Shown here in pieces: positions 8,211 to 20,046 of a DNA stretch of 64,000 nucleotides. Both the position numbers and the translations under genes were made by a program. Position 1 is the first letter of the stretch. Each line of letters begins with the position of its first letter. Source of the DNA: Solimonas fluminis (GTDB lineage: Bacteria; Pseudomonadota; Gammaproteobacteria; Nevskiales; Nevskiaceae); NCBI RefSeq assembly GCF_002930645.1, contig NZ_PSNW01000010.1, forward strand, positions 281-64,280. Direction: 5' to 3'. The notes under the pieces were generated by a model, which was not told the DNA's origin, ran no database searches, and saw only the letters and a list, made by a program, of their open reading frames with translations.

Positions 8211-9890
8211 TCAGTGCGCCATCTGGGAGGTCTTGAGTCCGCTGAACTTCGGTGGCGGCAGTTCCTTGTCCGCCGGCACCTGCGCCTCGAAGGTATGCGC
8301 CGCCGCCATGTGCCAGAAGTACTGGTACACCGGGTGGCTGGCGCGGCTCTCCAGCAGGTCGCCGGGGTTGAGCCAGGTGATCAGGTTGGAGACAAGGCGC
8401 ACGTCGTTGGCCGAGACGCGCCGCACGATGTGCCGCGGCTGCAGTTCCGCCGGGTGCTGCAGGCCGGCCGCGCCCACCAGCTCGCCCAGCGCATGCAGCG
8501 TGTGGTGGTGGAACTGGTGCACGCGCACGGCCTTGTCGGCCGGCACCAGGGCGCGCTGGCGCAGCTTGTCCTGGGTGGTGACGCCGGTGGGGCAGTGGCC
8601 GGTATGGCAGGTCTGCGCCTGCAGGCAGCCCAGCGCGAACATGAAGCCGCGCCCGCTGTTGCACCAGTCCGCGCCCAGAGCCATGTAGCGCGCCATGTCG
8701 AAGGCCGAGATGATCTTGCCGCTGGCGCCGATGCTGACGCGGTCCTTCAGGTTCAGGCCCACCAGGGTGTTGCGCACCAGCAGCAGGGCTTCCTGCAGCG
8801 GCGTGCCGACGTGGTCGGTGAACTCCACCGGTGCGGCACCGGTGCCGCCTTCGCCGCCGTCCACCACGATGAAGTCCGGCGTGATGTCCGTCTCCAGCAT
8901 GGCCTTGCAGATGGCGAAGAATTCCCAGGGGTGTCCCAGCGCGAACTTGAAGCCGACCGGCTTGCCGCCGGACAGTTCGCGCAGCCTTGCGATGAACTGC
9001 AGCAGCTCGATCGGCGTGGTGAAGGCGGCGTGCCGCGGCGGCGAGATGCAGTCCTTGCCTATGGGGACGCCGCGGGCCTCGGCGATCTCCGGCGTCACCT
9101 TGGCGCCCGGCAGCACGCCGCCATGGCCCGGCTTGGCACCCTGCGACAGCTTGATCTCGATCATCTTGACCTGGGGATCGGCCGCGTTGCGCGCGAAGGC
9201 CTCCGGGTCGAAACGGCCCTGCTCGTCGCGGCAGCCGAAGTAGCCGCTGCCGATCTCCCAGATCAGGTCGCCGCCGTGCTCGCGGTGATAGCGGCTGATC
9301 GAGCCTTCGCCGGTATCGTGGGCGAAGCCGCCGAGCCGCGCACCCTTGTTGAGGGCGAGGATGGCGTTGGCGGACAGCGCGCCGAAGCTCATCGCCGAGA
9401 TGTTGAACACCGAGGCGCTGTAGGGCTGGGCGCAGGTCCTGGCCCCGATCATCACGCGGAAGTCGTTGTCGGCGATGCGCAGCGGCAGCATGGAGTGGTT
9501 GATCCACTCGTAGTCGTCGGCATAGACGTTGTGCTGGGTGCCGAAGGGCCGCAGGTCGATCTGGCTCTTGGCGCGCTGGTAGACCAGCGAACGCTGCGCG
9601 CGGGAGAAGGGGATGGGGTCGGTGTCCGACTCCAGGAAGTACTGGCGGATCTCCGGACGGATGAATTCGAGGAAGAAGCGCAGGTGCGCCAGGATCGGGT
9701 AGTTGCGTCGGATCGACTGCTTGCTCTGCGCCAGGTCCCAGATGCCGACGAAGGCCAGGAATCCCGCCACCGCGGTGACCAGCCACCAGCCGGGCTGGAC
9801 GAAGCCGGCGGCGAAGCTCAGCAGGGTCAGCAGGCAGGCCGCGGCGAATGCAGCGAAGCGCGGCGGCAGAAAGGATGGCCAGAGCGTCAT
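8211..9890 (-). CDS. FMN-binding glutamate-synthase-like membrane protein
   Basis: 559 residues. Two hydrophobic helices at the N-terminus (about 11-55, around AAACLLTLLSFAAGF and LVTAVAGFLAFVGIW) anchor a domain homologous to the FMN/Fe-S synthase domain of glutamate synthase. FMN-domain marks include NISAMSFGALS, GEGSISRYH, KLSQGAKPGHGG and VVDGGEGGTGAAP. A cysteine cluster, CLQAQTCHTGHCPTGV (C-x5-C-x4-C), matches the 3Fe-4S site. It lacks the N-terminal amidotransferase domain, so it is not a full GltB, and its real substrate is unknown. It stands alone, convergent with the DUF455 gene. Confidence 0.88.
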   Translation of the reverse strand: MTLWPSFLPPRFAAFAAACLLTLLSFAAGFVQPGWWLVTAVAGFLAFVGIWDLAQSKQSIRRNYPILAHLRFFLEFIRPEIRQYFLESDTDPIPFSRAQRSLVYQRAKSQIDLRPFGTQHNVYADDYEWINHSMLPLRIADNDFRVMIGARTCAQPYSASVFNISAMSFGALSANAILALNKGARLGGFAHDTGEGSISRYHREHGGDLIWEIGSGYFGCRDEQGRFDPEAFARNAADPQVKMIEIKLSQGAKPGHGGVLPGAKVTPEIAEARGVPIGKDCISPPRHAAFTTPIELLQFIARLRELSGGKPVGFKFALGHPWEFFAICKAMLETDITPDFIVVDGGEGGTGAAPVEFTDHVGTPLQEALLLVRNTLVGLNLKDRVSIGASGKIISAFDMARYMALGADWCNSGRGFMFALGCLQAQTCHTGHCPTGVTTQDKLRQRALVPADKAVRVHQFHHHTLHALGELVGAAGLQHPAELQPRHIVRRVSANDVRLVSNLITWLNPGDLLESRASHPVYQYFWHMAAAHTFEAQVPADKELPPPKFSGLKTSQMAH

Positions 9891-9954
9891 CGTTACCCCT
9901 CTCGGCGAGCCGCGGTCCGCGGTCCGGTGACCCAGTATAAGGGCTTGCCCGGGC

Positions 9955-10671
9955 TCAGACCGTGAGCCGGTATAGGCCTTCCTGCGTCACCGCGAGGTAT
10001 TCCATGCGCTCGGGCCGCCAGTCGGCCAGCACAATGCGCTGCATGCCCCCGGACAGGTCGTGCTGGGCCGGGCGGTGGGTGTGGCCGTGGATCAGGCGGC
10101 GGGCGCCGGAGAGCCGGAAGAAGGCTTCCACCGCGGCCGCGTTGACGTCCATGATGTCCTCGGGCTTGTAGCGCTTGCCGCTGTTGCTGCGGCGGCGCAC
10201 GCGCTGGGCGATGCGCTCGCGCCAGGCGCGGGGCAGGGCGCGGAAGATGCCCTGGGCGGTGCGGTTGTGGGCGAAGCGGCGCCAGCGCTGGTAGCCCAGA
10301 TCGTCGGTGCAGAGCAGGTCGCCATGCGAAAGCACGGTGATGCCGCCGTAGAGATCGATGACGGCGGGGTCGCGCAGCAACTCCACGCCGGCCAGGGCGC
10401 AGAAGTCCTCGCCGACCAGGAAGTCGCGGTTGCCGCGCTGGAAGTACAGCTTCACGCCTTGCTGGGAGAGCGCGGCGAGCAGGGCCACCTCGGCGGCGTA
10501 CTCCTGCATGCCGAGGTCGTCGCCGATCCAGTATTCGAAGAGGTCCCCGAGGATGTAGACCGCCTCGGCATGGCGGGCGGGTCCTTCGAGGAAGCGCCGG
10601 AAGCCCTCGCGGAAGGGCGAGGGCCCCGGCGGCAGGTGCAGGTCGGACAGGAACAGCGTGCGCGGAGTCAC
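9955..10671 (-). CDS. lpxH: UDP-2,3-diacylglucosamine diphosphatase
   Basis: Peripheral membrane calcineurin-like phosphoesterase that cleaves UDP-2,3-diacylglucosamine to lipid X and UMP in lipid A synthesis. 238 residues. The metal-binding motifs appear in order: FLSDLHL, ILGDLFEYWIGDD, QRGNRDFL, SHGDLLCTDD and HGHTHRP. The gene lies 25 bases after the peptidyl-prolyl isomerase gene, the conserved ppi-lpxH pair, and is probably the last gene of the dusA-ppi-lpxH transcript. The organism therefore makes lipid A. Confidence 0.95.
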   Translation of the reverse strand: MTPRTLFLSDLHLPPGPSPFREGFRRFLEGPARHAEAVYILGDLFEYWIGDDLGMQEYAAEVALLAALSQQGVKLYFQRGNRDFLVGEDFCALAGVELLRDPAVIDLYGGITVLSHGDLLCTDDLGYQRWRRFAHNRTAQGIFRALPRAWRERIAQRVRRRSNSGKRYKPEDIMDVNAAAVEAFFRLSGARRLIHGHTHRPAQHDLSGGMQRIVLADWRPERMEYLAVTQEGLYRLTV

Positions 10672-10696
10672 GCGGACCGGACCTGCGGTGCAGACC

Positions 10697-11260
10697 TTAC
10701 TTGGCCTCGATGATCGTGACCTTGCGGATCACGATCGGCGTCACCGGCACGTCGCGGCCGAACGGCGGCAGGTTGCCGGTGCGGGTGGCGGCGATCTTGT
10801 CGACCACGTCCAGGCCTTCGGTCACCTTGCCGAACACGGCATAGCCCCAGCCGTCCTGGCCCGGGTAGTTCAGGAAGTCGTTGTTGCCGTGGTTGATGAA
10901 GAACTGAGAGGTGGCCGAGTTGGGCACCGAGGTGCGGGCCATGGCGATGGTGCCGCGGTCGTTCTTCAGGCCGTTCTTGGCTTCGTTGTCGATCGGCGCG
11001 CGGGTCTTGCGCTGGTCGTTCTTCTCGTCGTAGCCGCCGCCCTGGATCATGAAGCCGCTGATGACGCGGTGGAACACCAGGCCGTCGTAGTGACCGTCCT
11101 TGGCGTACTGGACGAAGTTGGCGACCGACTTCGGCGCCTTGGCGGAATCAAGCTCCAGCTTGATGTTGCCTTCGGTGGTTTCCATCAGCACCTGCACGGG
11201 TGCGGCATTTGCAATCGACATAGTGAGTCCCAGGGCTAGAGAGAGCAGCAATTGTTTCAT
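10697..11260 (-). CDS. Cyclophilin-type peptidyl-prolyl isomerase, exported
   Basis: 187-residue cyclophilin that isomerizes proline peptide bonds. It starts MKQLLLSLALGLTMSIANA, a clear Sec signal peptide, so the enzyme is periplasmic (PpiA-like). Active-site features are visible: FHRVISGFMIQGGG holds the catalytic Arg and the Phe/Met/Gln residues, followed by MARTSVPNSATSQFFIN. ATG at 11260 was chosen over the much longer open frame because AAGGA lies just upstream and the signal peptide begins there. It sits between dusA (20-base gap) and lpxH. Confidence 0.93.
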   Translation of the reverse strand: MKQLLLSLALGLTMSIANAAPVQVLMETTEGNIKLELDSAKAPKSVANFVQYAKDGHYDGLVFHRVISGFMIQGGGYDEKNDQRKTRAPIDNEAKNGLKNDRGTIAMARTSVPNSATSQFFINHGNNDFLNYPGQDGWGYAVFGKVTEGLDVVDKIAATRTGNLPPFGRDVPVTPIVIRKVTIIEAK

Positions 11261-11280
11261 GTTTTGTCCTTCAACGAGTT

Positions 11281-12273
11281 CTACGCCGCCGGACGAAGGG
11301 CGGCAGCCTCCACCTCCGCCAGGGCGGCGCGGATGACGTCCGCGCCGGCACCGGGCCGGGTGGCATTCTGCGAGATCACGCGGCGGAATGCTCGTCCGCC
11401 GGGCTGGCCGCGGAACAGGCCCAGGATGTGCCGGCTGATGTGGTTCAGCTGAGCGCCGGCCGCCAGTTCGCGGTCCACGTAGTCCAGCAGCGCTTCGATC
11501 ACGGCCGGGCGGGTCAGTTCCACCGCAGCCTCGCCGTAGATGCGCGAGTCCACCCCGGTCATCAGGTAGGGGTTCTCGTAGACCTCGCGGCCGAGCATGA
11601 CGCCGTCGAGTTCCTGCATCTGCTCGACGCAGGCATCCAGGGTCTTGAGGCCGCCATTGAGCACGATGGTGAGCTGCGGGAACTCGCGCTTGAGGCGATG
11701 CACCACCTCGTACTGCAGCGGCGGGATCTCGCGGTTCTCCTTGGGCGAGAGGCCCTTCAGCCAGGCCTTGCGGGCGTGGACGATGAAGATCGTGCAGCCG
11801 GCGGCGGCGACGGTCTCGATGAAGTCCTTCAGGAAGACGTAGTCCTCGGATTCGTCCACGCCGATGCGGGTCTTGACCGTGACCGGCAGGTGGGTGGCGC
11901 GGCGCATGGCGGCCACCGCTTCGGCGACGCGCGCCGGCTCCTTCATCAGGCAGGCGCCGAAGCGGCCCTCCTGCACGCGGTCGGAGGGGCAGCCGCAGTT
12001 GAGGTTGATCTCGTCGTAGCCGTAGGCCGTGCCGATCTCGGCGCAGCGGGCCAGGTCGTCCGGCTCGGAGCCGCCGAGCTGCAGGGCCACGGGATGCTCG
12101 GCCGGGTGGAAGCGCAGGAAGCGCTCGCGGTCGCCGTGGATGATGGCGCCGGTGGTGACCATCTCGGTGTACAGCCAGGCACGGCGCGACATCAGGCGCA
12201 GGAAGAACCGGCAATGCCGGTCGGTCCAGTCCATCATCGGAGCAACGCAGAATTTACGTTCTATTTCAGTCAC
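11281..12273 (-). CDS. dusA: tRNA-dihydrouridine synthase A
   Basis: FMN-dependent enzyme that reduces uridines 20 and 20a in the D-loop of tRNA using NADPH. The family core is clear: VAPMMDWTDRHCRFFLRL, EMVTTGAIIHG, HPVALQLGGS, NLNCGCPSDRVQ (catalytic Cys) and a TIM-barrel C-terminus with LNGG and MLGREVYENP. The best start is GTG at 12273 (VTEIERKFCVAPMMDW), giving 330 residues, close to E. coli DusA; the first in-frame ATG would cut into the conserved APM(M/L)DWTD motif. It is the first gene of a likely dusA-ppi-lpxH operon. Confidence 0.93.
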   Translation of the reverse strand: MTEIERKFCVAPMMDWTDRHCRFFLRLMSRRAWLYTEMVTTGAIIHGDRERFLRFHPAEHPVALQLGGSEPDDLARCAEIGTAYGYDEINLNCGCPSDRVQEGRFGACLMKEPARVAEAVAAMRRATHLPVTVKTRIGVDESEDYVFLKDFIETVAAAGCTIFIVHARKAWLKGLSPKENREIPPLQYEVVHRLKREFPQLTIVLNGGLKTLDACVEQMQELDGVMLGREVYENPYLMTGVDSRIYGEAAVELTRPAVIEALLDYVDRELAAGAQLNHISRHILGLFRGQPGGRAFRRVISQNATRPGAGADVIRAALAEVEAAALRPAA

Positions 12274-12326
12274 TTGAAGAATTATCTTCAAGCCGGTGCC
12301 GAGACGGCGCCAGCAAGGCGGGCATT

Positions 12327-12944
12327 TTAAGCCTGCCGGGCCGGTCCGGACACCGCGCGGGCACAGAAATCGACGATGGCCTCGATCAGCTTCTCGTCCT
12401 TGCTGCGCGGCGTGGTGGGGGCTACCGGCCGCACCAGGGCCTCGGTGAAGGCGCCGACGATGCAGGCGGCGCTGACGTCCACCGACTGCCGGGGAAACTC
12501 GCCGGTGGAGATGCCCTGGCGCAGCACGGTCTTGAAGACGTCGCTGAACTCCTGGCGGCAGAGGATACGGGCGGCCTCGACCTCGGGATCGGTGGGTTCG
12601 GCGATGAAGGCGTAGGCGAGATAGGGGCCTTCCAGAGCGCGGCGGGCAAAGGAGTCCACGGCGGCCCGCAGGCGCTGGTCCGCGGTGCCGGGCCGGCCGA
12701 TGATCTCGCGCAGGATGTCGCACTCGCGCCGCACGGCCTCGGTCAGCACCTCGACGAACAGCTCCGCCTTGGAGGGGAAGTAGCGGTAGATCGCGCCGGT
12801 GGACAGGCCGGCGTCGGCCGCCACCGCGGTGATCGAGGCCTCGCGGAAGCCGCCGCGGGCGATCAGGGCGCGGGCCGAGCGCAGGATGCGCTCGCGGTTT
12901 TCCGCGAGGCGTTCCTGCATCAGGGCGGAGCGCTGGTAGGCCAT
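12327..12944 (-). CDS. TetR-family regulator, likely of the liu operon
   Basis: 205 residues. The N-terminal helix-turn-helix (about residues 15-60: ILRSARALIARGGFREASI, then GLSTGAIYRYFPSK) is typical TetR; the C-terminal ligand domain is not recognised further. It is divergent from liuA across 130 bases containing the palindrome AAAGTGA-CT-TCACTTT, so it probably represses the leucine-degradation operon and itself, with release by an acyl-CoA intermediate. In Pseudomonas the liu operon is controlled by LiuR of the MerR family; a TetR protein in this position is a different solution. The inducer is inferred. Confidence 0.85.
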   Translation of the reverse strand: MAYQRSALMQERLAENRERILRSARALIARGGFREASITAVAADAGLSTGAIYRYFPSKAELFVEVLTEAVRRECDILREIIGRPGTADQRLRAAVDSFARRALEGPYLAYAFIAEPTDPEVEAARILCRQEFSDVFKTVLRQGISTGEFPRQSVDVSAACIVGAFTEALVRPVAPTTPRSKDEKLIEAIVDFCARAVSGPARQA

Positions 12945-12980
12945 GGGGCGAGTATAAAGTGAATCTTGGTTAAATTTGTG

Positions 12981-12996
12981 AAAGTGACTTCACTTT
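12981..12996. promoter_or_regulatory. Palindromic operator between TetR gene and liuA
   Basis: AAAGTGACTTCACTTT is a perfect 7-bp inverted repeat around a 2-base centre. A further half-site AAAGTGA lies at 12956-12962, close to the regulator start. The site sits in the divergent promoter region where a TetR dimer would be expected to act. The sequence is visible; the binding protein is inferred from position. Confidence 0.6.
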
Positions 12997-13074
12997 TTTG
13001 CGGTGGAGGCTTAGGATGCAGGCTCCCGGGATTCCCGGACCCGCAGGCACTTCCTTCAGGCAGGCATCGCAGAC

Positions 13075-14241
13075 ATGACCTTCAAGAGTCTCAATTTCGA
13101 TCTCGGCGCGGACATCGACCAGCTGCGCGAGGCCACCGAGCGCTTCGCCGCCGGCGAGGTCGCGCCGCTGGCGGCACAGGCCGACCATGAAAACGCTTTT
13201 CCCAACATGCTCTGGCGCAAGTTCGGCGAGTTGGGACTGCTGGGCCTGACGGTGGAGGAGGAGTACGGCGGCACCAACCTGGGCTACCTGGCCCACGTGG
13301 TGGCGATGGAGGAGATCTCCCGCGCCTGCTCGGCCATCGGCCTGTCCTATGGCGCGCACTCCAATCTTTGCGTGAACCAGCTGCGCAAGAACGGCAACGA
13401 GGCGCAGAAGAGGAAATACCTGCCCAAGCTGGTCAGCGGCGAGCACATCGGCGCGCTGGCGATGAGCGAGCCGGGCGCCGGCTCCGACGTGGTCAGCATG
13501 AAGCTGCGCGCCGACAAGAAGGGCGACCGCTACGTGCTCAACGGCAACAAGATGTGGATCACCAACGGCCCCGATGCCAACACCCTGATCATCTATGCCA
13601 AGACCGACCCGGCCGCCGGCTCGCGCGGCATGACGGCCTTCATCGTGGAGAAGGGCTTCAAGGGCTTCAGCACGGCGCAGAAGCTGGACAAGCTGGGCAT
13701 GCGCGGCTCCAACACCTGCGAGCTGGTGTTCACCGACTGCGAGGTGCCGGAGGAGAACGTGCTGGGCGCCGTCGGCCGCGGCGTCAACGTGCTGATGTCG
13801 GGCCTGGACTACGAGCGCGTGGTGCTCTCCGGCGGCCCGCTGGGCATCATGGCGGCCTGCCTCGACGTGGTGGTGCCCTACGTGCACGACCGCAAGCAGT
13901 TCGGCCAGTCGATCGGCGAGTTCCAGCTGATGCAGGCCAAGCTGGCCGACATGTACGTGGGCCTCAATGCCTGCCGTGCCTATGTCTACGCCGTGGCACG
14001 CGCCTGCGACCGCGGCGAGACCACGCGCAAGGATGCCGCCGGCGCGATCCTGTATTCCGCCGAGAAGGCGACCTGGATGGCCGGCCAGGCGATCCAGGCC
14101 CTGGGTGGCAACGGCTACATCAACGAGTTCCCCACCGGCCGCCTGTGGCGCGACGCCAAGCTCTACGAGATCGGCGCCGGCACCTCGGAAATCCGACGCA
14201 TGCTGATCGGCCGCGAGCTGTTCGGCGAATCGAAGCACTGA
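13075..14241 (+). CDS. liuA: Isovaleryl-CoA dehydrogenase
   Basis: FAD enzyme oxidising isovaleryl-CoA to 3-methylcrotonyl-CoA in leucine breakdown. 388 residues with the acyl-CoA dehydrogenase fold: [41 protein letters not shown] and [14 protein letters not shown]. Two points separate IVD from other dehydrogenases: the catalytic base is in LDYERVV (Glu247 here, matching Glu254 of human IVD), and the usual C-terminal glutamate position reads [10 protein letters not shown], without Glu. First gene of the liu operon; liuB starts four bases after its stop. Confidence 0.95.
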   Translation: MTFKSLNFDLGADIDQLREATERFAAGEVAPLAAQADHENAFPNMLWRKFGELGLLGLTVEEEYGGTNLGYLAHVVAMEEISRACSAIGLSYGAHSNLCVNQLRKNGNEAQKRKYLPKLVSGEHIGALAMSEPGAGSDVVSMKLRADKKGDRYVLNGNKMWITNGPDANTLIIYAKTDPAAGSRGMTAFIVEKGFKGFSTAQKLDKLGMRGSNTCELVFTDCEVPEENVLGAVGRGVNVLMSGLDYERVVLSGGPLGIMAACLDVVVPYVHDRKQFGQSIGEFQLMQAKLADMYVGLNACRAYVYAVARACDRGETTRKDAAGAILYSAEKATWMAGQAIQALGGNGYINEFPTGRLWRDAKLYEIGAGTSEIRRMLIGRELFGESKH

Positions 14242-14245
14242 TCCC

Positions 14246-15852
<1,607 letters not shown>

Positions 15853-15853
<1 letters not shown>

Positions 15854-17847
15854 TGGCCATGTTCACGAAAATCCTGATTGCCAACCGCGGCGAGATCGCC
15901 TGCCGCGTGATCGCCACCTGCCGCCGCCTGGGCATCCGCACCGTGGCGGTGTATTCCGAGGCCGATGCCGGTTCGCGCCACGTGCGCCTGGCCGACGAGG
16001 CCTACTGCGTCGGTCCCGCCGCCTCGCGCGAGAGCTACCTGCGTGCCGACCGCATCCTGGAAGTCGCCCGGCAGAGCGGCGCCCAGGCGGTGCATCCGGG
16101 CTATGGCTTCCTGTCGGAGAACGAGGGCTTCGCCGAGGCCTGCGCCGCGGCGGGGGTGGTGTTCATCGGCCCGCCGGTGAGCGCGATCCGCGCCATGGGC
16201 TCCAAGTCCGCCGCAAAGGCGCTGATGGAGAAGGCCGGCGTGCCGCTGGTGCCGGGCTACCACGGCGACCGGCAGGAGCCGGCTTTCCTGCGCTCGCAGG
16301 CCGACCGCATCGGCTACCCGGTGCTGATCAAGGCCTCCGCCGGCGGCGGCGGCAAGGGCATGCGCGTGGTCGAGCGCAGCGAGGATTTCGAAGCCGCGCT
16401 GGCCTCCTGCCAGCGCGAGGCGAGCGCCAGCTTCGGCGACGACCGCGTGCTGATCGAGAAGTACCTGGTACGCCCGCGCCATATCGAGATCCAGGTGTTC
16501 GGCGACAGCCAGGGGCAGGTGATCCACCTGCACGAGCGCGACTGCTCGGCGCAGCGCCGCCACCAGAAGGTGGTGGAGGAGGCGCCGGCCCCGGGCATGA
16601 CGGCCGGGCGCCGCGCCGCCATGGGCAAGGCCGCCTGCGATGCCGCGCGCGCCGTCGGTTATGTCGGTGCCGGTACGGTGGAGTTCATCGCCGACCCGTC
16701 GGGCTCCTTCTACTTCATGGAGATGAACACCCGCCTGCAGGTCGAGCACCCGGTCACCGAGATGATCACGGGGCAGGACCTGGTGGAGTGGCAGTTGCGC
16801 GTGGCCGCCGGCCAGCCGCTGCCGCTGGCGCAGGAACAGGTGCCCCTGCGCGGCCATTCGATCGAGGTGCGCGTCTACGCCGAGGAGCCGGAAAAGGGCT
16901 TCCTGCCGTCGATCGGGCGCCTGGTGCACTGCGCGCCGCCGGCCGCCTCGGCCAACGTGCGCATCGACACCGGCGTGGAGCAGGGCGACGAGATCAGCCC
17001 GCACTACGATCCGATGATTGCCAAGCTGATCGTCTGGGACGAGAACCGGGAGCGCGCCACCGAACGCATGCTGGCGGCGCTGTCGCGGTTCCAGATCGTC
17101 GGCGTCGGCAACAACATTGCCTTCCTGTCGCGCCTGGTGGGCCACGCCGAGTTCCGCGCCGGCACGGTCGATACCGGCCTGATCGCCCGCGAGGGCGAGG
17201 CCCTGCTGACTGCCGATGCGGGCTTGCCGGCCGCCGCCGTGGAAGCGGCGGCGCTGTGGACCGCGACGCAGGAGCAGCGGCGCCTGCGCGAGAAGGCCGC
17301 CGCGTCGCTGGACCTGCATTCGCCCTGGGGCGTGGCCGACGGCTGGCGCATCAACGCCGATCTCGGTCGCCGCATGGCGTTCAGCGCGGGCGAGCAGCGA
17401 CGCGAGCTGAGCCTGCAGTACGGCCGCCAGGGGCTGTCGATCGACGGCGAGGCGGTGCGCATCTCGACCGCGGCCAATGGCCTGCTGCGATACGCCGCGG
17501 GCGAGCGTCATACCGAGGCCACGGTCGTGGCGCTGGGCGAGCAGTTGCATGTGTTCCAGGGCGGACGCCACACGGCGCTGACGCTCCTGGACCCGCTGGC
17601 CCATGCCGGCGAGGAACAGGACGCGGACGGCGGCCTGGCGGCGCCGATGCCGGGCAAGATCGTCGCGCTGCTGGTGGAACCCGGTGCCGAGGTGGAGAAG
17701 GGCGCGCCGCTGCTGGTGATGGAGGCGATGAAGATGGAACACACGCTCTGCGCGCCGGCCAGGGGCGTGGTACAGGCCTTCCTCGCGGCCGCCGGCGAAC
17801 AGGTCAAGGACGGCATGGAACTGGTCGACTTCAAGGCGGCCGCGTGA
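15853..17847 (+). CDS. liuD: Methylcrotonyl-CoA carboxylase alpha (biotin) subunit
   Basis: ATP-dependent biotin carboxylase joined to a biotin carrier domain. 664 residues. The order is: biotin carboxylase N-domain ([14 protein letters not shown]), ATP-grasp with [27 protein letters not shown], then the C-terminal carrier domain with MEAMKMEH, whose biotinylated lysine is Lys627. ATG 15853 overlaps the liuB stop; a second ATG at 15859, with AGGA ten bases upstream, is also possible. The gene ends overlapping the GTG of liuE. No liuC (methylglutaconyl-CoA hydratase) gene stands in its usual place between liuB and liuD. Confidence 0.95.
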
Positions 17848-18764
17848 GCCGGCTGCCGCAGCGGGTGAAGCTGGTCGAGGTCGGCGTTCGCGACGGCCTC
17901 CAGAACGAGCCGGGCGTGGTGCCCACCGGGATCAAGCTGGACCTGATCACGCGGCTGGCCGATGCCGGCCTGCGCCACATCGAGGCCACGGCGTTCGTCT
18001 CGCCCAAGTGGGTGCCGCAGATGGCGGACCATGACGCGGTGATGCGCGGCGCGCCGCGGCGCGAGGGCCTGACCTATTCGGTGCTGGCACCCAACCTCAA
18101 GGGATTCGAGGCGGCGGTGGCGGCGGGAGCCCAGGAAGTGGCGGTGTTCGGCGCCGCTTCCGAGGCGTTCACGCAGAAGAACATCAACTGCTCCATCGCC
18201 GAGAGCCTGAAGCGTTTCGAGGACGTGGTGCTGGCGGCGAAGCAGCAGGGTATCCCGGTGCGGGCCTATGTCTCCACCGCGTTGGGCTGTCCTTACCAGG
18301 GTGACGTCGCTCCGGAGAAGGTGGCCGAGGTGGCGGGCGAGATCTACGACATGGGCTGCCACGAGATTTCGCTGGGCGACACCATCGGCGTCGGTACGCC
18401 CCTGGCGACGCGGCGCATGATCGAGGCAGTGGCCCGGCGCGTGCCGCTGGACCGGCTTGCCGGGCATTTCCACGATACCTACGGCCAGGCCCTGGCTAAT
18501 GTGCTGGCCTCGCTGGAGAGTGGCGTGACGGTGTTCGACAGTTCGGTGGCGGGTCTCGGCGGCTGCCCCTATGCGGCGGGTGCCTCGGGCAACGTGGCGA
18601 GCGAGGACCTGGTGTACATGCTGCAGGGCATGGGTATCGAGACCGGCGTGGACCTGAAGGCGCTGGCCTGCGCCGGCGACTACATCAGCGCCGCTCTGGG
18701 CCGGCCGACGCGCTCGCGCGTGGCGCTGGCCTTGGCCGGCAAGGCCGCCAGGACGGCTGGCTGA
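17844..18764 (+). CDS. liuE: Hydroxymethylglutaryl-CoA lyase
   Basis: Last step of leucine degradation: splits HMG-CoA into acetyl-CoA and acetoacetate. 306-residue TIM-barrel protein of the HMGL/isopropylmalate synthase family. Seen are the substrate-binding [12 protein letters not shown], the metal ligand [13 protein letters not shown] and the signature [19 protein letters not shown] with the catalytic cysteine. It starts with GTG at 17844, four bases inside liuD (GTGA overlap), so it is coupled to liuD. It closes the liuABDE transcript. Confidence 0.95.
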   Translation: MSRLPQRVKLVEVGVRDGLQNEPGVVPTGIKLDLITRLADAGLRHIEATAFVSPKWVPQMADHDAVMRGAPRREGLTYSVLAPNLKGFEAAVAAGAQEVAVFGAASEAFTQKNINCSIAESLKRFEDVVLAAKQQGIPVRAYVSTALGCPYQGDVAPEKVAEVAGEIYDMGCHEISLGDTIGVGTPLATRRMIEAVARRVPLDRLAGHFHDTYGQALANVLASLESGVTVFDSSVAGLGGCPYAAGASGNVASEDLVYMLQGMGIETGVDLKALACAGDYISAALGRPTRSRVALALAGKAARTAG

Positions 18765-18908
18765 GCACCGCGCGTTTCCGGAACCCGGTTCAGTCCGCGA
18801 CCCTTCCGGACAATCCGCTCCGCGCCTGCCTGCGGCAGGATGGCGGCGAACGAGGGCATCCGCCGCGGCCGGGGCTAAGATGGGCAAAAGCCCCGGAGGA
18901 GACCGCGG

Positions 18909-20036
18909 ATGGATTTCGACTACAGCGTCGAGCAGGACCTGCTGCGCGACACCCTGGCCAGCTACCTGGCCGATCACTATGACTTCGAGATGCGGCGGGC
19001 GGCGGTGTCCACGCCGGCCGGCTGGCGTCCCAAGGTCTGGGCGGACCTCGCCGAGCGACTGAACCTGCTGGGGGCGCCGTTCCCGGAGGAATACGGCGGC
19101 CTGGGCGGCGGCGCCATCGAGAATGCCATCGTCATGGAGGAACTCGGCAAGGCCCTGGTCGTGGAGCCTTACCTGGGAACCGTGGTGATCGGCGGCGGCC
19201 TGTTGCGTCAGGCGGGCGGGGCGCTGGCGGCGGAGTGGCTGCCGCGCATCATCGCGGGCCATGCCGTGCTGGCGTTTGCCGCGGCGGAGCGCCAGGCGCG
19301 CTACAGCCTCGGCGATATCGCTGCCACGGCTGCTCCGGCCGAGGGCGGCTACCGGCTCAACGGCCGCAAGACCGGAGTGGCCGGCGGCCCCTGGGCCAGC
19401 CAGTTCCTGGTGACCGCAAGGAGCGGGCCGGGCATCAGCCTGTTGCTGGTGGACGCCGGCGCCAGGGGCCTCACGCGCTCCGACTACCCGACCATCGATG
19501 GCGGCCGCGCCTCGGATCTCTCCTTCGACGATGTCGTCGTGCCCGCTGCGCGCCTGGTCGGTGCCGAGGGCGCCGCGCTGCCGCTGGTGGAACGCATCGC
19601 CGACGAGGCGATCTGCGCGCTCTGCGCCGAGGCCGTGGGCGGCATGCGCCGCATGCTGGCCGACACGGTGGCCTACGCCAGCCAGCGCAAGCAGTTCGGC
19701 GTGCCGCTGTCGACGTTCCAGGTCCTGCAGCACCGCATGGCCGACATGTACACGGCGCTGGAACAGTCGGCGGCGCTGACGCTGGTGGCGACGATGAAAC
19801 TGGACCGCCCGGCGGCGGAGCGCGCGCTGGCAGCCAGTGCGGCCAAGGTGCAGATCGGCAACGCGGCGAAGTTCATCGGCCAGTCGGCCGTGCAGATCCA
19901 CGGCGGCATGGGCGTGACCGAAGAGCTGTCGCTGGGCCATTACTTCCGCCGGGCCACCGCCATCGGCGCGCAGTTCGGCAACGCCGACTTCCACCTTCGG
20001 CGCTACGCCGACCTGTCGCTGGCCGACGCCGCCTGA
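18909..20036 (+). CDS. Acyl-CoA dehydrogenase, probable non-catalytic partner subunit
   Basis: 375-residue acyl-CoA dehydrogenase-fold protein. Family marks include LNLLGAPFPEEYGGLGGG, RKQFGVPLSTFQVLQHRMADMY and IHGGMGVTEELSLGHYFRR. No C-terminal YEGT-type glutamate is present and helix G reads ERIADEAICALCAEA, so a catalytic base is not obvious. The next gene is a second, different dehydrogenase 10 bases downstream; adjacent unequal pairs form heteromeric enzymes in actinobacterial steroid side-chain oxidation (ChsE-type). A similar alpha2-beta2 enzyme is inferred here. A good GGAGGA ribosome site precedes ATG 18909. The substrate is unknown. Confidence 0.88.
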   Translation: MDFDYSVEQDLLRDTLASYLADHYDFEMRRAAVSTPAGWRPKVWADLAERLNLLGAPFPEEYGGLGGGAIENAIVMEELGKALVVEPYLGTVVIGGGLLRQAGGALAAEWLPRIIAGHAVLAFAAAERQARYSLGDIAATAAPAEGGYRLNGRKTGVAGGPWASQFLVTARSGPGISLLLVDAGARGLTRSDYPTIDGGRASDLSFDDVVVPAARLVGAEGAALPLVERIADEAICALCAEAVGGMRRMLADTVAYASQRKQFGVPLSTFQVLQHRMADMYTALEQSAALTLVATMKLDRPAAERALAASAAKVQIGNAAKFIGQSAVQIHGGMGVTEELSLGHYFRRATAIGAQFGNADFHLRRYADLSLADAA

Positions 20037-20046
20037 GGAGACCGAC

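Noticed and set aside
8211-9890. Glutamate synthase large subunit GltB
   Set aside because: It lacks the N-terminal glutaminase domain and has two membrane helices, so it is a GltS-like protein rather than GltB.
11281-12723. Long open frame giving dusA a 150-residue N-terminal extension
   Set aside because: The extra stretch is the shadow of the TetR gene region; DusA homology begins near VTEIERKFCVAP.
18825-18839. CCTGCC-TGC-GGCAGG hairpin between liuE and the next operon
   Set aside because: Only six base pairs and no T run; such GC hairpins arise by chance here.
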